From Nanobdellota archaeon (GTDB lineage Archaea; Nanobdellota; Nanobdellia; Woesearchaeales; GW2011-AR9), in assembly GCA_030695605.1 (NCBI GenBank), contig JAUYQE010000035.1, positions 1-7,273 of the forward strand: DNA of 7,273 nucleotides, in the 5' to 3' direction. This document shows, in pieces, positions 1 to 4,587 of this stretch (its first letter is position 1; each line of letters starts with the position of its first letter). The notes beneath the pieces are model-generated. The model did no database searches, had not been told where the DNA came from, and saw only the letters and a program-made list of their open reading frames with translations. The position numbers were made by a program, and so were the translations under genes.

Positions 1-123
1 CTTAAAGCTCATCAGGCGCAAGACACAAAAGAACTCAGGAAACTGGTGAAAAGAAAGATGCAGGGGATACAGCGAAAGAAAAAGGTTATTAATTCTTTTT
101 TTGTGGGAACATATGTTCTCTAA
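1..123 (+). CDS. C-terminal end of an unidentified basic protein (5' truncated by window)
   Basis: The reading frame is open from the first base to TAA at 121-123 and gives 40 residues. It is the only + strand frame open here; the other two have early stops. The fragment is rich in Lys and Arg (a K/R cluster near residues 14-28, including LVKRKMQ and QRKKK) and ends in a hydrophobic stretch, FFVGTYVL. I do not recognise the family. The basic helix-like composition would fit a nucleic-acid-binding protein, but that is a guess. A 12-base perfect palindrome (107-118) lies in its last codons. It converges with the minus-strand tRNA unit, which ends at a T6 run about 55 bases away. Confidence 0.55.
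   Translation, partial: LKAHQAQDTKELRKLVKRKMQGIQRKKKVINSFFVGTYVL
107..118. repeat. 12-base perfect palindrome GAACATATGTTC
   Basis: The sequence reads identically on both strands. It sits over the last codons of the truncated upstream gene. It could be a protein-binding site or simply chance; no second copy was noticed in the window. Confidence 0.4.
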
Positions 124-176
124 GTTGCGCAGTTATCTATACCTCCTATAAATACTTGACGGCGTTGCTGAAAGAG

Positions 177-182
177 AAAAAA
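177..182 (-). terminator. T6 terminator of the tRNA-Ser transcript
   Basis: Read on the minus strand, a GC-rich segment (GGCGCTGGCGG) is followed by six T and then CTCTTT. Archaeal RNA polymerase stops at such T tracts. It lies 54 bases past the tRNA 3' end and after two hairpins, so it is the natural end of the tRNA primary transcript. Confidence 0.6.
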
Positions 183-193
183 CCGCCAGCGCC

Positions 194-223
194 CGGTAAC
201 GGAAAAAGCGTTTTCCGAAACCG
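194..223 (-). other. Hairpin downstream of tRNA-Ser
   Basis: On the + strand, CGGT pairs with ACCG and CGGAAAA pairs with TTTTCCG. The stems are separated by a symmetrical AA/AA internal loop and closed by a four-base loop, giving 11 base pairs in 30 bases. In the direction of the tRNA transcript it lies between the tRNA trailer and the T6 stop. It may be a trailer structure, part of the terminator, or a small RNA domain. Confidence 0.5.
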
Positions 224-235
224 TGCGTTGGCTAA

Positions 236-335
236 CGCCACCGCCCGGATTTGAACCGGGACATCCTTGCGGAAACAAGCTCTCTTCCTTTTTAAGTTTC
301 CAGGCTTGCGCAATACCAGGTTATGCGACGGTGGC
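236..335 (-). tRNA. tRNA-Ser (anticodon GGA) with a 16-base intron
   Basis: On the minus strand the acceptor strands GCCACCG (329-335) and CGGTGGC (237-243) pair perfectly. The discriminator is G at 236, as expected for serine. No CCA is encoded. The D stem is GCA/TGC with a GG-containing loop. The T arm is CCCGG / TTCAAAT / CCGGG (244-260). The anticodon stem is CAAGC (304-308) with GCTTG (276-280). The loop spells CTGGAAA once an intron is removed, giving anticodon GGA at 299-301. A 15-base variable arm (261-275) with a TCC/GGA stem makes it a class II tRNA, so only Ser or Leu fit, and the anticodon decides for Ser. The intron is at the usual archaeal 37/38 position. There is no TATA box at the right distance just upstream, so transcription probably begins near 402, with a structured leader. 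Confidence 0.93.
282..297 (-). other. tRNA-Ser intron at position 37/38
   Basis: Sixteen purine-rich bases interrupt the anticodon loop between positions 37 and 38; the exact edge could shift by one base because of an A run. Intron CTT can pair with AAG across an AAA loop. Two pairs of the expected central helix (C32-G and T33-A) form, while the next two positions are mismatched. This is a relaxed bulge-helix-bulge, the kind removed by archaeal tRNA splicing endonuclease. Confidence 0.8.
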
Positions 336-347
336 AAGTATATACGA

Positions 348-396
348 GCCAACGTTGCGCCCCAAGGACTTTGTCCTTTGAGGATGCGACGGTGGC
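348..396 (-). repeat. 49-base hairpin in the tRNA-Ser leader, with a copy of the tRNA 5' end
   Basis: Read on the minus strand, the first 13 bases (384-396) are identical to the first 13 bases of the tRNA (323-335): GCCACCGTCGCAT. The whole element folds as one long stem with about 19 pairs, including two G-T pairs. It has three single mismatches, one two-base bulge and an AAA loop at 370-372; the tip AAGGAC/GTCCTT is perfect. The outer seven bases imitate an acceptor stem with one mismatch. There is no anticodon or T arm, so it is not a tRNA itself. It is separated from the tRNA by 12 bases and should lie in the same transcript. Confidence 0.7.
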
Positions 397-423
397 TTCT
401 ATCTTATACCTCCCTTCTGTTCT

Positions 424-431
424 TTTTTAAA
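424..431 (-). promoter_or_regulatory. Probable TATA box of the tRNA-Ser unit
   Basis: The minus strand reads CTTTAAAAAAG here. Counting about 25 bases from the centre puts the transcript start near 402, about six bases before the 49-base hairpin. The TATATA at 339-344 is too close to the tRNA to serve it. The box lies back to back with the promoter of the diverging NYN gene. Confidence 0.55.
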
Positions 432-477
432 GATTTCGAGCATAATTCTCTCTTTTTTCCCGAGTATACACAAACGC

Positions 478-484
478 TTAAAAA
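478..484 (+). promoter_or_regulatory. TATA box of the NYN gene, leaderless start
   Basis: TTAAAAA is centred 26 bases before the ATG at 507, the spacing expected if transcription starts at the start codon. It is followed at once by a run of six C (485-490). The same TATA-plus-C6 arrangement recurs before the signal peptidase gene. Confidence 0.6.
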
Positions 485-506
485 CCCCCCTGCTTTTTCT
501 CTTTAT

Positions 507-1043
507 ATGGTCCTTTTAACAAATATTACGATTACGCAATCTGTGGCGATTCTCTGCGATGGCAATAACATTGAGCGGAGCATTCATGAGGCTTCCGGAA
601 ACTCGGCCACGATGGTCAATTTTGATACGCTCATTCCTAGGTTATTGAGTGGACGGGGGCTAAACCGGCTAATTTATTTCCGCGAAGGCAAAAATATCTC
701 TTCCAAGCTGGCAGAGCGCCTCTATGAAATGTATTATGGCTCTGTCGTGCCGTGCCATAAGTCGGCAGATATTCCGCTCTCTATCAAAGCCACGCAGCTG
801 GCCTCGAAAGTGGATACGATTATCATCATGTCCGGCGATTCGGACTATGTGGATTTAGTACGGCATTTAAAGTCGGAAGGGGTGCGCGTGGAGATCGCTG
901 CCGTGAAGGAAACGACGGCCAAGATCCTTATCGATGAAGCGGATTTCTTCCATCCCATTACCAAGGAGGACTGGTTTTCCTACATGCCGCCGGCGGCTTC
1001 TCGGGCACGCCGGGGAAGGCAGCGGGAAGAAGAGCATCGGTAA
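507..1043 (+). CDS. NYN domain (LabA/DUF88-like, PIN-fold) nuclease-like protein
   Basis: The protein has 178 residues. The frame is open upstream to 267, but that part crosses the tRNA, so I take ATG 507, which sits 26 bases after a TATA box. The NYN pattern is clear. An N-terminal strand VAILCDGNN supplies Asp18, KSADIPLSIKA supplies Asp88, IIIMSGDSDY supplies Asp111 and Asp113, and VRVEIAAVKE and LIDEADFFHPI follow as expected. NYN proteins are PIN-fold, metal-dependent RNases or their relatives, thought to act in RNA processing. The acidic residue usual six positions after Asp88 (laiDa in relatives) is Lys94 here, so activity may be altered. The C-terminus (about 163-178) is an Arg/Glu-rich tail that could bind RNA. 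The gene diverges from the tRNA-Ser unit and ends before a T7 run. Confidence 0.85.
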   Translation: MVLLTNITITQSVAILCDGNNIERSIHEASGNSATMVNFDTLIPRLLSGRGLNRLIYFREGKNISSKLAERLYEMYYGSVVPCHKSADIPLSIKATQLASKVDTIIIMSGDSDYVDLVRHLKSEGVRVEIAAVKETTAKILIDEADFFHPITKEDWFSYMPPAASRARRGRQREEEHR

Positions 1044-1072
1044 GGTGCTCAACTTCAAAAATAGTGAATCGG

Positions 1073-1079
1073 TTTTTTT
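1073..1079 (+). terminator. T7 terminator after the NYN gene
   Basis: A run of seven T preceded by CGG lies 30 bases after the NYN stop codon and just before the next promoter. A short stem (GAGCA 1032-1036 with TGCTC 1046-1050) surrounds the stop codon. The T run alone is enough for archaeal termination. Confidence 0.55.
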
Positions 1080-1090
1080 CTCTCATAACG

Positions 1091-1100
1091 TTTAAATAAA
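1091..1100 (+). promoter_or_regulatory. TATA box of the signal peptidase/subtilase unit
   Basis: TTTAAATAAA is centred about 25 bases before the ATG at 1120, which implies a leaderless mRNA. Six C follow directly (1101-1106), as in the NYN promoter. Confidence 0.65.
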
Positions 1101-1119
1101 CCCCCCAAAAAACAGCCCC

Positions 1120-1572
1120 ATGAAGCGCTGGTCGATCTCTCTCATAGTAGTTCTGGCTCTTGGTGCTTTCTCTCTCGGCGTCTTTTCCTTAGCAGAAAAC
1201 AGCGTTCCGGAACAGGCTTCTCCTAGCGACTGGCTTCAGGAAAACCAAATTCAAGTCTATTCCGACAAAGTCATCCTTGACGTCAGCAATGCGGCCTGGT
1301 TCCAGTTCACGGATACGAATTCCATGGACCCTTTTCTTGACGAGAACAGCAACGCCATCGTTATCCAGCCCTCTTCTCCCGATGTTATTGCCGTCGGCGA
1401 TGTGATAACCTATCGCTCCATCGTCGGCACGATCATCCACCGCGTCATTGAAAAAGGGGAAGATGCGGAAGGGCCATACTTCCTCGTCAAAGGGGATAAC
1501 AATACCGTTCGCGATCCGGTAAAAGTGCGCTTTGAAGATATTGAAGGGGTAGTGGTCGCCGTCATTTATTAA
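1120..1572 (+). CDS. Signal peptidase I, archaeal S26 family
   Basis: The enzyme cuts signal peptides from exported proteins at the outer face of the membrane. This one has 150 residues with a single N-terminal membrane segment (about 5-25, after MKRW). The motifs run in order: TNSMDP with the Ser68 nucleophile, the strand AIVIQP, GDVITYRS, IIHRVIE with His107, and FLVKGDNN with Asp126 (Asp132 close by). A His in place of the bacterial Lys base marks the archaeal/ER type. It is short but covers the whole catalytic core, with no second membrane segment. It leads a cluster with two secreted subtilases, the nearest starting 19 bases on. ATG 1120 is chosen because it gives a proper signal anchor and lies about 25 bases past a TATA box. 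Confidence 0.88.
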   Translation: MKRWSISLIVVLALGAFSLGVFSLAENSVPEQASPSDWLQENQIQVYSDKVILDVSNAAWFQFTDTNSMDPFLDENSNAIVIQPSSPDVIAVGDVITYRSIVGTIIHRVIEKGEDAEGPYFLVKGDNNTVRDPVKVRFEDIEGVVVAVIY

Positions 1573-1591
1573 CCGGAAAAAGTCATCAAAA

Positions 1592-2845
1592 ATGAGCCGC
1601 AACAAAACATATGCTGCACTCCTCTCTGCCGGATTAAGCACTCTGCTTTCCTGCGGCGTTTCCCAGCGCCTCTATGAACAGCATTCCATTAAAGAATATA
1701 TCTTCTTTGCTGCCGAAGGGCAGGATTCCTATGGTATCATCAATAGTGCCGGAAGCATAGAATTGCTTCACGACTATGAACATCTGGAAGCAGCGCTGGT
1801 TCTTGCTTCTCCAGAACAACTCGAGAGCCTGGTTGCTGCGGGCGACGTTGCATTCTACGCTCCTCTTCACGTCATTGAGGAAGATGAGCGCTCTTTTCCG
1901 GAATTTCAGAGCGTGCAGATGAACGATGATGACGATATGATATCCATGCTGACACCGGAATGGGCCTACCAGTCTGTTCATGCAGAGATTCTGCAGGAAT
2001 ACGGGCTTCTCGGGCAAGGCCTGCGTATTGGGGTTCTGGATAGCGGCATTGATCTGAACACTGCTGGTGCCCGCCAGCAGCTGCGGAGATTTACTGATGT
2101 GGTGCATTATCAAACGGAGCCGTATGATGATTCGTCTGCGGATTTCAGCCACGGGACTTTTGTTTCCGGTATTATTTGCCGGATCCTTCCAGAGGCAGAG
2201 CTATTTGTGTACAAAATCTACAATGCTGCAGAAGAGGCGCATCTGCTTCCGGACATTCTGGAAGGATTAGATGCGGTGATTGCCGAGGAGATTCATGTTA
2301 TTAATCTGAGCTGGGGGTTGGGAGTGCCTCCAGATTTGGAAGGCATGACCTGGGAGGATGGCAATAGGGTTCTGGAAGAAGCTCTCGAGCGCGTCGCGGC
2401 AGCCGGAACGATAATCGTTGCAGCAGCGGGCAACGGGAGATATGAAGGGTTGCTGGATTCCCAACAGCTTCCCCAGGGCAGCCCCGTCGTTATCAGTGTG
2501 GGAGCAACGACGCAGTATGGGGAGATTGCGCCGTTTTCTGATCTGGATGCGCATCTTTTTGCGCCGGGGAAAGGGGTGTATTCTGATTACAACGCGGCTA
2601 CTGCCAGCTACAACAATGGCACGTCGTTTAGCGCTCCTTTTGTGACGGCTGCGGTGGCGGTTATTCAGCAGGTGCGGGAAAGCAGTGGAGAACAACTCAC
2701 TCGTGATGCAGTTCTGGACATCCTGCTGGCTGTTTCTCATGCGGAAAGCAGCACTATCACTTTTTTCGATGGCGAAGAAAGAGCGTTTCCTTTTCTGGCA
2801 TTGGATTATGAGCGGCTGGTGCGGTATTTGCTCGAAGAAGAGTGA
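1592..2845 (+). CDS. Secreted subtilisin-like serine protease (S8), possible lipoprotein
   Basis: The protein has 417 residues. The N-terminus MSRNK is followed by a hydrophobic stretch ending LLSC (Cys21). This resembles a lipobox, so the protein may be lipid-anchored; otherwise it is a normal signal peptide. Residues about 35-115 look like an I9-type propeptide. The catalytic domain follows: Asp150 in GVLDSGI, His187 in FSHGTFVSG, Asn281 in VAAAGN and Ser345 in NNGTSFSAP. All four key positions are present, so it should be active. The domain is compact (about 140-390) and lacks the usual large His-Asp insert region. The gene starts 19 bases after the signal peptidase with no clear Shine-Dalgarno site, so it is probably read from the same mRNA. 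It is clearly diverged from the neighbouring subtilase and is not a recent tandem copy. Confidence 0.9.
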   Translation: MSRNKTYAALLSAGLSTLLSCGVSQRLYEQHSIKEYIFFAAEGQDSYGIINSAGSIELLHDYEHLEAALVLASPEQLESLVAAGDVAFYAPLHVIEEDERSFPEFQSVQMNDDDDMISMLTPEWAYQSVHAEILQEYGLLGQGLRIGVLDSGIDLNTAGARQQLRRFTDVVHYQTEPYDDSSADFSHGTFVSGIICRILPEAELFVYKIYNAAEEAHLLPDILEGLDAVIAEEIHVINLSWGLGVPPDLEGMTWEDGNRVLEEALERVAAAGTIIVAAAGNGRYEGLLDSQQLPQGSPVVISVGATTQYGEIAPFSDLDAHLFAPGKGVYSDYNAATASYNNGTSFSAPFVTAAVAVIQQVRESSGEQLTRDAVLDILLAVSHAESSTITFFDGEERAFPFLALDYERLVRYLLEEE

Positions 2846-2904
2846 TCGAACAGAAAAGAAGGATAGGCTATCATGCAGGAATATTCTCAGGTGCTTCCGA
2901 CATC

Positions 2905-2910
2905 TTTATA
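2905..2910 (+). promoter_or_regulatory. TATA box of the second subtilase
   Basis: TTTATA lies in the 91-base gap between the two subtilase genes, centred about 29 bases before ATG 2937. This suggests the second subtilase can be transcribed on its own, with little or no leader. Confidence 0.45.
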
Positions 2911-2936
2911 TTCTTCTTCCTGTTGTTTTCTGTTTT

Positions 2937-4529
2937 ATGAATAGGCAATTAGGTATCCTGCTCCTGCTCTTGATGCTTTTCAGCTTGGGTAGCTCTGCCG
3001 GGGAAACTCTTCTCGTGCCTTTGTTGGATGAGCCGGAAGCCACAGCTACAGAAATTGCTCTCTTACCAGAATCCCCGCTGGGTTCTCTTCCATCTTTAAC
3101 ATCTCCAAAAATCCAGAGCTTTCTGAAAGAAGAAGCAGAGCGTCTTGGTTCAGGTACTCTTCCCCTTCTGGTGCAGTTGGAAAGCCCGCTGACTTCCAGC
3201 CAACGGTCAGAATTACTTGAGCTGGGTAGCGCTCTGAAGTATGAATACCAACTTCTCCCGGCCCTCGCTGTATCGATTGACATACAGCGCCTTGACGATT
3301 TAGCAGCTTTGCCTTTTGTGAAAGCCGTCGAATACGATGCAGATACCAAAGTTGTATTGGCACAAAGCACGCTGCAGATCGGCGCCAGAAGAGTATGGCT
3401 CAGCCATGGGGTGGAAGGCGAGGGCATCACCGTCGCTATTCTCGATACGGGAATCGACAATGAGCATCCCGATGTGCAAAACGTTATTGCCGAGCAGGAT
3501 TTCACCGGTGAGGGAACGGACGATGGAAATGGCCATGGAACGCATGTGGCATCCATTGTTGCTGGCACTGGTGCTGCGTCTGGCGGCGTCAATAAAGGGG
3601 TAGCGGCAAAAGCGTCGTTGCTCGATGTGAAAGTGCTGGACAAGACCGGATCCGGAAAGTTAAGCGATGCCATCGCCGGCATTGAATGGGCGGTATTGAA
3701 CAATGCAGACATAATCTCTATGAGCTTAGGAGCTTTTCTCCCCTGCAATGGGTTGGATACGACTTCTTTGGCTGCAGATCTCGCCGTAAAGCGCGGCAAG
3801 CACGTGGTTGTCGCTGCAGGAAATCTCGGGCCGCTGCCTGGAACGATTACCAGCCCGGGCTGTGCTCGGGAGGTTATTACCGTTGGCGCGGTGGACCGGC
3901 TGGATACGATAGCGCTGTTCAGCTCGCGGGGGCCGACGTTAGACGGATGGGCGAAGCCGGATATTGTTGCGCCCGGCGTTTTGATTCTTGCAGCCCAAGC
4001 GGGTGGAAGTTATGTGCCAATGAGCGGTACATCCATGGCGGCGCCCCATATCTCTGGAGTTGTTGCTTTATTGCTTAGCCAAAAGCCGGGATTATCGCCG
4101 GACCAGGTCAAAGAGGCTTTGATGACGACGGCATTGGATTTGGGTGAGGGCCAGAATACGCAGGGCGCAGGCCGGGTGCAGGCGTACGAGGCGTTTATCA
4201 AAGCGACGGGATTGCAGCCGCAAGAGCCGTCGGCAGAAGAGGCTCCTCCGGAAGAAGAGAAAAAAGAAGAAGCGGAACGGAAAAGCCAGGAAAGTGGGCA
4301 CATTGATACCGTAAAATCCGTTCGGGAGAAAGAGCAGCAGGGAAAAGAGTACTATGTCGTTGAGGGGACAAAAGAGGGAAACAATAAAATAATTCGCGTG
4401 TGGGTCGATCAGGAAACGGGCGAGATTGAACGCGTAGAAGAAATGGGAATTCTCTATTGGGTATGGGCTTCTCTGCGGGATTTTTTGGAGTGGGTGAGAA
4501 CCATGCTATCTTCTTTTTTTAGCGGATAG
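2937..4529 (+). CDS. Secreted subtilisin-like serine protease (S8) with C-terminal extension
   Basis: The protein has 530 residues from ATG 2937. The frame is open upstream to 2685, but that part overlaps the previous gene and lacks a signal sequence. A classic signal peptide (about 1-21) follows MNRQ. An I9-like propeptide spans roughly 74-142. The catalytic domain has Asp170 (VAILDTGI), His200 (GHGTHVAS), Asn296 (VVAAGN) and Ser366 (SGTSMAAP), all intact. After about residue 425 comes a Pro/Glu-rich linker (EEAPPEEEKKEEAERK). Next is a segment of about 50 residues with VRVWVDQETGEIERV-like features (IIRVWV, DQETGEI) that recalls PepSY domains. The end is an aromatic, hydrophobic stretch (about 504-529, ILYWVW to SSFF) that may attach it to the membrane. 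It is probably a surface or membrane-linked protease. The preceding signal peptidase could process it. Confidence 0.92.
   Translation: MNRQLGILLLLLMLFSLGSSAGETLLVPLLDEPEATATEIALLPESPLGSLPSLTSPKIQSFLKEEAERLGSGTLPLLVQLESPLTSSQRSELLELGSALKYEYQLLPALAVSIDIQRLDDLAALPFVKAVEYDADTKVVLAQSTLQIGARRVWLSHGVEGEGITVAILDTGIDNEHPDVQNVIAEQDFTGEGTDDGNGHGTHVASIVAGTGAASGGVNKGVAAKASLLDVKVLDKTGSGKLSDAIAGIEWAVLNNADIISMSLGAFLPCNGLDTTSLAADLAVKRGKHVVVAAGNLGPLPGTITSPGCAREVITVGAVDRLDTIALFSSRGPTLDGWAKPDIVAPGVLILAAQAGGSYVPMSGTSMAAPHISGVVALLLSQKPGLSPDQVKEALMTTALDLGEGQNTQGAGRVQAYEAFIKATGLQPQEPSAEEAPPEEEKKEEAERKSQESGHIDTVKSVREKEQQGKEYYVVEGTKEGNNKIIRVWVDQETGEIERVEEMGILYWVWASLRDFLEWVRTMLSSFFSG
4514..4520 (+). terminator. T7 run inside the last codons of the second subtilase
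   Basis: Seven T encode the Phe-Phe just before the Ser-Gly-stop end. It is the only T tract between this gene and the PolX promoter, so it is the likely transcription stop. It lies 6-12 bases before the stop codon, so release would have to occur slightly downstream to give a complete mRNA. Confidence 0.3.
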
Positions 4530-4534
4530 CAAAA

Positions 4535-4542
4535 TATAAATA
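4535..4542 (+). promoter_or_regulatory. TATA box of polX
   Basis: TATAAATA in an A-rich context is centred near 4538. A start about 25 bases on (about 4563) leaves a leader of roughly 25 bases, unlike the leaderless genes before it. Confidence 0.55.
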
Positions 4543-4570
4543 GGTTCATGCCGTTATTCTCTTTAGAACA

Positions 4571-4577
4571 GAGGTGA
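4571..4577 (+). promoter_or_regulatory. Shine-Dalgarno site of polX
   Basis: GAGGTGA lies 10 bases before ATG 4588 and only 2 bases before the ATG at 4580. The 4580 ATG opens a three-codon frame (Met-Arg-Ala-stop) that overlaps the 4588 start as ATGA. The spacing favours 4588 as the true start. Confidence 0.65.
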
Positions 4578-4587
4578 AAATGCGGGC

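Noticed and set aside
147..155. CTATAAATA as a + strand TATA box
   Set aside because: A transcript from it would only run antisense into the tRNA unit, and no gene or RNA on the + strand follows.
339..344. TATATA as the tRNA promoter
   Set aside because: It is only 3 bases from the mature tRNA 5' end; transcription would begin inside the tRNA.
146..352. 68-residue minus-strand reading frame
   Set aside because: It covers the tRNA-Ser gene and its hairpins; the protein sequence is a translation of structural RNA.
348..396. A second, short or split tRNA gene
   Set aside because: It has an acceptor-like outer stem and the same first 13 bases, but no anticodon arm or T arm; it folds as one long hairpin.
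267..506. N-terminal 80-residue extension of the NYN gene
   Set aside because: It reads through the tRNA-Ser gene on the opposite strand and the promoter region, has no NYN similarity, and ATG 507 lies at the right distance from a TATA box.
1189..2152. Minus-strand frames opposite the signal peptidase and first subtilase
   Set aside because: They are shadows of genes with clear motifs; no promoter or start signal supports them.
2685..2936. 84-residue N-terminal extension of the second subtilase
   Set aside because: It overlaps the previous gene's conserved C-terminal coding, and the signal peptide starts exactly at Met 2937.
2873..2944. 23-codon frame between the two subtilases
   Set aside because: Its composition is low-complexity Ser/Cys/Phe, it overlaps the next start codon, and nothing suggests a real peptide.
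2906..3799. Long minus-strand frame opposite the second subtilase
   Set aside because: It is Ser/Pro/Arg-rich with no recognisable domain and lies opposite an intact signal peptide, propeptide and catalytic domain.
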